DNA from: Candidatus Pelagibacterales bacterium
GTDB lineage: Bacteria; Pseudomonadota; Alphaproteobacteria; Pelagibacterales; Pelagibacteraceae
Length of the DNA stretch: 10,472 nt
Assembly (NCBI GenBank): GCA_016882185.1
Contig: VHCC01000022.1
Location: 1-10,472, forward strand
Direction: 5' to 3'
Shown: piece by piece, positions 5,436 to 10,472 of the stretch
How the letters are laid out: each line of letters opens with the position of its first letter
Numbering within the stretch: position 1 is the stretch's first letter
Program-made: the position numbers and the translations under genes
The notes under the pieces: model-generated
Told to the model about the DNA's origin: nothing
Seen by the model: only the letters and a program-made list of their open reading frames with translations
The model's database searches: none

Positions 5436-7157
5436 TTACATTTCAACTGGAGCAGTAACATTAAGAATATCTAATCCAGTTTTTATAACTAATTGTATTT
5501 TTTTAATTAAGAATAATCGTGCTGACTGAATTTCTGGATTATTCTCATTTAAAATTTTTAAATTATCATTTTCATTTCCAGAGTTCCAGTAAGTATGAAA
5601 TAAACTTGCTAATTCATATAAATAAAACGGAACTCTATGTGGTTCAAAATGGTATGCTGATAATTCTAAACACTTAGGCCACTCAGCTATTTTTTTTATT
5701 ATATCAATCTCTATCTCTTGATTAAGATAACTTAAATTTAATTTTTTTTCATTGCTAATTTTATATTTATTTTTTCTAAATAAGGAACAAATTCGAGCAT
5801 GGGCATACTGAACGTAAAATACTGGATTTTCTTTGGAGTGATCAGTAACTAAATCAAAGTCAAAATCTAATTGTGAGTCATTACTTCTATATATCATCAT
5901 AAATCTTACGGAATCTTTACCAACTTCATTTATTAGATCACTTGCAGTTATAAAATCTCCGGCTCTTTTTGACATTTTTAACTGATTTCCTGATTTAAAT
6001 AATTTCACTAACTGACAAACTTTGGAAATCATTTGTTGTTGATTTTGCGATAGCGCAGATACACACGAAGCTTGTCTTTTTAAATAACCAGCATGATCTG
6101 CTCCTAGAACGTTTATAAGCAAATCAAACTTTCTATCTATTTTATTAAGATGATAAGCAACGTCATTTGCAAAATAAGTCCAAGTTCCATCTGATTTTTT
6201 TAATGCCCTGTCTGAGTCATCACCAAATTTAGTAGATTGAAATAAAATTTGCTTTCTAGGTTCCCATTCGTCAACTTCATTTCCTTTTGGTTTTGCCAAA
6301 ATTCCCTCATAAACATAATTTTTTTTCTTTAATATGCCTAAAGCCTTTTCAACTAAATTTTGATTAACAATATCATTTTCAGAAACAAAATTATTATGAA
6401 TAATTCCAAGTTTTTTTAAATCATTTTTTATTAAATTCATCGCTTCTTCTATACAAACTTTTTTAAGATCATTAAAAATTAAATCATAATTTTCAAAATT
6501 ACTGAGATTATTTTTTTTTAAAATATTTTTTGCAATGTCAATTACATATTCACCTGGATAAAGATCTTGGTCTTCAGGGAATAAAACTTTATTATTTATT
6601 TCTAATATTCTAAAATAAACAGATTTTACAAATTGATTAATTTGATTGCCGTAATCGTTAATATAATATTCTTTAACAACTTTATTTCCAACGAAACTCA
6701 ATAGATTTGCCAATATATCCCCAAAAACAGCACCCCTACAATGACCCACATGCAAAGGACCAGTTGGATTAGCAGATACATATTCGATTAGAATTTTTTT
6801 AGGTTCGAAATTATCCCTTTTTCCAAAATTTATGTCTGTTGCTTTTAAAAAATTGTACCAAAAATCTTTATTAAAGAAAAAATTTAAAAATCCAGGTTTA
6901 GCTACTTCAATTTTAATTATTTCTTTAAATTTACTATCCAATTGTTTTTTAATAATAGCAGCAAGCTCAACTGGACTTTGATTATTTTCTTTAGCAAAAA
7001 TCATTGGCGCATTAGTACTCAAATCTCCATGGGTTTTTATTTTCGGAATTTCTACTGAAAAATTATCAAATTTTTCTGGTAACTTAATAATTTTATTTTT
7101 TTCTAATGCTTTAAAAAAATCTATTAGTTTAATTTTATAATTAATGAATATATTCAT
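5436..7157 (-). CDS. argS: Arginine--tRNA ligase (ArgRS)
   Basis: This class I aminoacyl-tRNA synthetase attaches arginine to tRNA-Arg in the cytoplasm. The N-terminal Add1 domain that reads the tRNA elbow includes THGDLSTNAPMIFAK (42-56). The Rossmann catalytic core carries SANPTGPLHVGHCRGAVFGD (128-147), with the HIGH-type motif HVGH at 136-139. It continues through the WTYFANDVAYHLNK region (326-339) to the KMSKS-type loop LKMSKRAG (393-400). The anticodon-binding helical domain runs from about 440 to the end, closing with NVTAPVEM as is usual for the family. At 573 residues it is complete. The ATG overlaps the dgt stop as ATGA (4 nt), and the small membrane gene follows after 3 nt. Identification is firm. 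Confidence 0.97.
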   Translation of the reverse strand: MNIFINYKIKLIDFFKALEKNKIIKLPEKFDNFSVEIPKIKTHGDLSTNAPMIFAKENNQSPVELAAIIKKQLDSKFKEIIKIEVAKPGFLNFFFNKDFWYNFLKATDINFGKRDNFEPKKILIEYVSANPTGPLHVGHCRGAVFGDILANLLSFVGNKVVKEYYINDYGNQINQFVKSVYFRILEINNKVLFPEDQDLYPGEYVIDIAKNILKKNNLSNFENYDLIFNDLKKVCIEEAMNLIKNDLKKLGIIHNNFVSENDIVNQNLVEKALGILKKKNYVYEGILAKPKGNEVDEWEPRKQILFQSTKFGDDSDRALKKSDGTWTYFANDVAYHLNKIDRKFDLLINVLGADHAGYLKRQASCVSALSQNQQQMISKVCQLVKLFKSGNQLKMSKRAGDFITASDLINEVGKDSVRFMMIYRSNDSQLDFDFDLVTDHSKENPVFYVQYAHARICSLFRKNKYKISNEKKLNLSYLNQEIEIDIIKKIAEWPKCLELSAYHFEPHRVPFYLYELASLFHTYWNSGNENDNLKILNENNPEIQSARLFLIKKIQLVIKTGLDILNVTAPVEM

Positions 7158-8296
7158 TTTATTTTATTATATAAATCAATTGCAAACTTATCAGTCATGC
7201 CAGCAATAAAATCTGAGACTGATCTTTCTAATCCCCACTTATTTTTAATATCTGAAGGTAAAAATTTTTTATTATTTTTAATTAAATATATATATAAAGT
7301 TTTTATTATATTTTCAGCTTTATATGTCATCTCTTTTACAGATTTATTTTCATACATATTAAATTTTAAAAATTCACGAATTTGGTTATTTGCCTTAATA
7401 AGTTTTGGTGAAAAACTTACCATAAATTTTTTGGAATTATAAACATCATCAATTGTTTTAATTTTATATTTTTTTAAATTTTTTTTTGTATGTAAGATCA
7501 AATCAGTGACCATAAAATTAATTATTGATCTAATAATTTCGTTTCTGAGTAATTTTTTATTTCTAAACTGCCTATTTTTTTTTTTTATAATCTCTCCAAT
7601 AATTGGTAAATCTTTAATATCATCAATTGAAAATAAGCCAGCTCTAATGCCATCATCAATATCATGATTATTATAAGCAATATCGTCAGATAAAGCACTG
7701 ATCTGTGCTTCTAAGGAAGATTGATTATAAAAATTAATTTTTTTAATCTTATTTAAATTAGGTAACAAATCTAGGTTTTGTTTTATTAAATAATTGGGCC
7801 CATTATGTTTAACAATTCCGTCTATTGTATTAATAGATAAATTTAAGCCATCAAAATTTTGATAAGCCTTTTCTAATTCTGTAACTAGACGTATTGAATG
7901 AATATTATGATTAAAACCACCATGATCTCTTATACAATAATCTAAAATTTTTTCTCCCGCATGACCAAAAGGTGGATGACCCAAATCATGAGCTAAACTT
8001 ATAGCCTCTGATAAATCTTCATTTAATTTCAAATATCTTGAAATTGATCTTGATATTTGTGACACTTCCAAAGTATGAGTAAGTCTTGTTCTGTAATGAT
8101 CACCCTCGTCATACACAAAAACTTGTGTTTTATATTTTAACCTTCTAAATGAAGTTGAGTGTATAATTCTATCACGATCTCTTTGATAAAATGATCTATA
8201 GAGGTTTTTTTTATCACCGAATTGTCTTCCCAAATAATTTGAATTATTAGAAGAAAATTTAATTAATAACTTATTGTAATTCTCAATCCCAGACAT
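7154..8296 (-). CDS. dgt: Deoxyguanosinetriphosphate triphosphohydrolase-like protein (HD-domain dNTPase)
   Basis: Enzymes of this family hydrolyse dGTP and often other dNTPs to the nucleoside and inorganic triphosphate, controlling dNTP pools. The N-terminal part has RDRDRIIHSTSFRRLKYKTQ (39-58), the conserved substrate-pocket region. The HD metal site is present as His74 in TRLTHTLEVSQ, His103-Asp104 in HDLGHPPFGHAGE and an Asp in ALSDDIAYNNHDIDDG (201-216). The 380-residue size fits the shorter alphaproteobacterial type rather than the 505-residue E. coli Dgt. The dgt-argS order, with an ErpA-type gene divergent, is typical of alphaproteobacteria. A 12-base A tract (7575-7586 on the minus strand) encodes Lys-Lys-Lys but leaves the frame intact. 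The gene ends in TGA overlapping argS and starts 27 nt from erpA. Confidence 0.95.
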   Translation of the reverse strand: MSGIENYNKLLIKFSSNNSNYLGRQFGDKKNLYRSFYQRDRDRIIHSTSFRRLKYKTQVFVYDEGDHYRTRLTHTLEVSQISRSISRYLKLNEDLSEAISLAHDLGHPPFGHAGEKILDYCIRDHGGFNHNIHSIRLVTELEKAYQNFDGLNLSINTIDGIVKHNGPNYLIKQNLDLLPNLNKIKKINFYNQSSLEAQISALSDDIAYNNHDIDDGIRAGLFSIDDIKDLPIIGEIIKKKNRQFRNKKLLRNEIIRSIINFMVTDLILHTKKNLKKYKIKTIDDVYNSKKFMVSFSPKLIKANNQIREFLKFNMYENKSVKEMTYKAENIIKTLYIYLIKNNKKFLPSDIKNKWGLERSVSDFIAGMTDKFAIDLYNKIK

Positions 8297-8323
8297 ATAT
8301 TAATAATTAACATAATAAATTGA
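8297..8323. promoter_or_regulatory. Very short divergent dgt/erpA intergenic region
   Basis: Only 27 nt, nearly all A/T, separate the two start codons, so both promoters must lie here and extend into the opposite gene. A -10-like CATAAT (8311-8316) points towards erpA and would give a leaderless start at about 8323-8324. An overlapping TATTAT on the minus strand (8317-8312) points towards dgt. No good -35 accompanies either at 16-18 nt. An alternative for erpA is TTGTAA (8274-8279) with TATTAA (8298-8303), 18 nt apart. No ribosome-binding motif is visible. The existence of promoters follows from the gene layout; the exact boxes are uncertain. Confidence 0.3.
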
Positions 8324-8641
8324 ATGACTAATAATTTTACCATTACAGATAAAGCAAAAAAAAAGATAGAAAATCTTTTGGAAAAAGAAAATATTAATAA
8401 GTTTTTTAGGATAGAAGTCAAAGGCGGTGGTTGTTCTGGTTATAAATACAACTTCACAACAGATATGAAAGTAAATGAGGATGATCTAGTTTTTGAAAAT
8501 GTTTTAATCGACAAATCATCTTTTGCTTTAATAGAAGGTTCAATTCTAGATTTTTCAGAAAAATTAATTGAAAATACTTTTAAAATAATAAACCCTAAAG
8601 CTACATCCTCATGTGGATGTGGAAGTTCTTTTGCTATTTAA
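8324..8641 (+). CDS. erpA: Iron-sulfur cluster insertion protein, ErpA/IscA family (A-type carrier)
   Basis: A-type carrier proteins take Fe-S clusters from the assembly scaffold and deliver them to apo-enzymes. The 105-residue product has the full HesB/IscA fold signature: EVKGGGCSGYKY (31-42), with the first cysteine at 37, and the C-terminal SSCGCGSSF (95-103), with cysteines 97 and 99. These three cysteines are the ligands of the family. ErpA rather than IscA or SufA is inferred from the location, divergent from dgt and upstream of xthA as in many alphaproteobacteria, and from the absence of isc or suf genes nearby. The ATG at 8324 gives the usual short N-terminus. The gene ends TAATG, sharing one base with the xthA start. 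Confidence 0.9.
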   Translation: MTNNFTITDKAKKKIENLLEKENINKFFRIEVKGGGCSGYKYNFTTDMKVNEDDLVFENVLIDKSSFALIEGSILDFSEKLIENTFKIINPKATSSCGCGSSFAI

Positions 8642-9417
8642 TGATAATAAGTAGTTGGAATGTTAATTCTGTACGAGTAAGATTAAATCATATTATTCAA
8701 TATCTAAAAAAAAATAAGCCGAACTTTTTACTTCTTCAAGAGATAAAAACTGAAAGTAAAAATTTTCCATTCTCAGAGATAAAACAAATTGGCTACGATA
8801 GTGAGGTTAATGGACAAAAATCATACAATGGCGTTGCTATTATTTATAATAAAAAGATAAGTAATATAAATTTAAATGTTATTAACGATGAGCAAAAACA
8901 ATCACGAACCATCGCAGTTGATGTGAATTATAAGAATCAATTAATCAAAATTATTTCTGTTTATGTTCCTAATGGAAATCCTGTTGATACCGATAAATAT
9001 CAATACAAATTAAAATGGCTTAAATCTTTTGAAACATTTTTAATTAACCAGAGTAAATTAAAAAATAAATTAATAATCGGTGGAGATTTTAATATTATTC
9101 CTAACGAAGAAGATGTTTACAATCCAGAAGATTGGGAGAATGATGCTCTATTTAGAATTGAAATAAGAAAAATTTTTAGAAAAATATTAAACGAAGGTTA
9201 TGAGGACTCTTTTAGGTTGGTAAATAAGGAGCCAAATAACTATACATTCTGGGATTATCAACAAAGATCATTCGATAAAAATAAAGGATTAAGAATTGAT
9301 CATTTTTTATTGTCAAAAAATATTAGCCATTTAATTAAGGACGTAACTATTGATAAATTTTTAAGAACTCTAGAAAGACCTTCTGATCACGTACCTATAA
9401 GATTAATTTTAAACTAA
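8641..9417 (+). CDS. xthA: Exodeoxyribonuclease III (AP endonuclease, XthA family)
   Basis: The XthA family nicks DNA 5' of abasic sites and has 3' phosphodiesterase/exonuclease activity in base-excision repair. The ATG at 8641 starts the protein as MIISSWNVNSVRVRL, exactly the family N-terminus with the metal-site Asn at 7. An upstream in-frame ATG at 8611 would add ten unrelated residues encoded inside erpA and is rejected. Active-site landmarks are LLQEIK (Glu34), SVYVPNG (Tyr108), GGDFNI (Asp149 and Asn151), YTFWDYQ (201-207), RIDH (Asp220) and PSDHVP (Asp249-His250). All catalytic residues are present in 258 residues, a normal length. The TAATG overlap with erpA suggests termination-reinitiation. 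The stop overlaps that of the converging manC-type gene, leaving no room for a terminator between them. Confidence 0.96.
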   Translation: MIISSWNVNSVRVRLNHIIQYLKKNKPNFLLLQEIKTESKNFPFSEIKQIGYDSEVNGQKSYNGVAIIYNKKISNINLNVINDEQKQSRTIAVDVNYKNQLIKIISVYVPNGNPVDTDKYQYKLKWLKSFETFLINQSKLKNKLIIGGDFNIIPNEEDVYNPEDWENDALFRIEIRKIFRKILNEGYEDSFRLVNKEPNNYTFWDYQQRSFDKNKGLRIDHFLLSKNISHLIKDVTIDKFLRTLERPSDHVPIRLILN

Positions 9418-10472
9418 GCTCTACCGTAAATATCTTTAATACGAATAATATCATCTTCCCCTAAATAACTACCTGTTTGAACTTCAATAATTTTTAATAA
9501 ATTTTTTTGTTTATTTGCGATACGGTGAACTGCGCCTTGGGGAATAAAGATAGAATCTGATTTATTCAATAATATATTCTTTTTATTAAGGGTAACATTA
9601 GCTTTTCCCTCAACTACAACCCAATTCTCAGATCTATATTTATGTTTCTGTAAACTAAGAACTGCTCCGGGATTAACAACTAGTTCTTTTACCTGAAAAT
9701 TTTTTCCAACAAATATATTTGAAAATTGACCCCAAGGTCTTTGTGTAGTTGTGTGTTGATCTATAATTTTTGGAAATTTTTTACTAATTATAGGATAAAT
9801 TTCTTTAAGGTTATTATTATTAAGATCTGAAAGGTAAAGAACATCATTGTTATCAACTGCAAGTATATTTTTTAAATTACTAGCAACAACAGTTCTGGTG
9901 GATGAAATATAAGAATTTTTGATATTGTTCTTGAATATATTACCACTTATAAAATTATTATCTTTATCTTTTTTTTCGATTTGCCATTTTTGCATCCAAC
10001 TACCTACATCTTTCCAGTCACTTAAAAGTTTTGAAGAATAAACATTTTTAGATTTTTCTAAAATAGCATGATCAAAAGAGATAGAATTAATTTTTGAATA
10101 ATATTTATTATCTAATGTCACAATGTTATTTGTAAGTTTTGCATTTATATAAGAATCACATACTTGTACCGCCAGTTTGGTTTGTAAAACTGAAAATTCA
10201 TTTAATAATGCTGATTTGTTTGAAAAAAATATTCCTGAGTTCCAAAGGTAATTACTGTTTTTAATAAGTTTTTTTGCTAAAGACAAATTTGGTTTCTCAA
10301 CGAATTTAATAACTTTGTTAAAATTTTTATTAACTCTTTTTGAATATAAATAACCATAGCCCGTCTCCGGATAATCAGGCTTAATGCCAAAAATAAAAAT
10401 TTTATTCTTATCTAAGAAGTTACAAAATTTTTTAATTTGTTTCTGAAAAACTAATTTTTTTTCAATTATATG
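9414..10472 (-). CDS. manC: Mannose-1-phosphate guanylyltransferase / mannose-6-phosphate isomerase (C-terminal part, cut by window edge)
   Basis: This bifunctional enzyme makes GDP-mannose and can isomerise fructose-6-P/mannose-6-P, feeding polysaccharide or glycan synthesis. The frame is open without stops to the right edge (352 codons seen), so the TTG at 10286 is internal and not a start. The visible part begins with HIIE, part of the nucleotidyltransferase core, then FGIKPDYPETGYGYL (residues 28-42 as seen), FVEKP (57-61), LWNSGIFF (76-83) and DVGSW (155-159). The C-terminal cupin (type II isomerase) domain starts at RPWGQF (245-250). It carries the metal/substrate motif QKHKYRSENWVVVEG (275-289), then IPQGAVHRIAN and EVQTGSYLGEDDIIRIKD. 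The N-terminal GTP-binding loop lies outside the window. Names manC, cpsB and algA are all used for this family. Confidence 0.93.
   Translation of the reverse strand, partial: HIIEKKLVFQKQIKKFCNFLDKNKIFIFGIKPDYPETGYGYLYSKRVNKNFNKVIKFVEKPNLSLAKKLIKNSNYLWNSGIFFSNKSALLNEFSVLQTKLAVQVCDSYINAKLTNNIVTLDNKYYSKINSISFDHAILEKSKNVYSSKLLSDWKDVGSWMQKWQIEKKDKDNNFISGNIFKNNIKNSYISSTRTVVASNLKNILAVDNNDVLYLSDLNNNNLKEIYPIISKKFPKIIDQHTTTQRPWGQFSNIFVGKNFQVKELVVNPGAVLSLQKHKYRSENWVVVEGKANVTLNKKNILLNKSDSIFIPQGAVHRIANKQKNLLKIIEVQTGSYLGEDDIIRIKDIYGRA

Noticed and set aside
8611..8640. Upstream ATG that would extend xthA by ten residues into erpA
   Set aside because: The added residues are encoded by the Cys-rich end of erpA in another frame, and the XthA family begins at the MIISSWNVNS start at 8641.
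10284..10286. TTG as start of the manC-type gene
   Set aside because: The frame continues upstream without a stop to the edge and encodes conserved guanylyltransferase residues, so the TTG is an internal Leu codon.
1..10472. tRNA genes, CRISPR arrays, insertion sequences or phage genes
   Set aside because: No cloverleaf-like conserved TTCGA-type arms in spacers, no regular repeats, no transposase or integrase motifs; nearly every base lies in a recognised gene.

Overview
The window is a strongly AT-rich, densely packed stretch of bacterial chromosome. It holds fourteen protein-coding genes, twelve complete and two cut by the window edges. I found no RNA genes, mobile elements or CRISPR. The gene order dgt-argS-(small membrane gene)-nagZ-scpA-scpB-tatA-tatB-tatC-serS-yajC, with an ErpA-type gene and an exonuclease III gene facing away from dgt, is a familiar alphaproteobacterial arrangement. 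The AT richness, Lys/Asn/Ile-rich proteins and near-absence of spacers suggest a streamlined alphaproteobacterium, for example a free-living SAR11/HIMB59-like marine lineage. A reduced host-associated lineage cannot be excluded. The organism call is inference from gene order and composition.

Layout: positions 1-8296 are one continuous minus-strand block, read right to left from dgt (dNTP triphosphohydrolase) to the start of yajC. It includes argS and serS (tRNA charging), nagZ (cell-wall recycling), scpA/scpB (condensin partners), tatABC (twin-arginine export) and yajC (Sec accessory). Most junctions are 2-11 nt gaps or small overlaps. Only two gaps are larger: 40 nt before tatA and 64 nt before yajC. 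Each contains a candidate promoter of the same geometry, with a -10 box so close to the ATG that the transcript would be leaderless or nearly so.

At 8297-8323 only 27 nt separate dgt from the plus-strand pair erpA-xthA (Fe-S cluster carrier and exonuclease III), which are joined by a TAATG overlap. From 9414 to the right edge runs the minus-strand C-terminal part of a bifunctional mannose-1-phosphate guanylyltransferase/mannose-6-phosphate isomerase (manC type). Its stop codon overlaps that of xthA.

The window is mostly housekeeping, and I see no clear undescribed multi-gene system. The best leads are local. One is an 85-residue membrane protein lying where relatives carry a SPOR-domain gene. 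Another is a TTG-started nagZ in the same frame as that gene, separated from it by one stop codon and one sense codon. Others are the twin short-leader promoters, the lack of surE/pcm between serS and yajC, and 12-base A tracts inside tatB and dgt.
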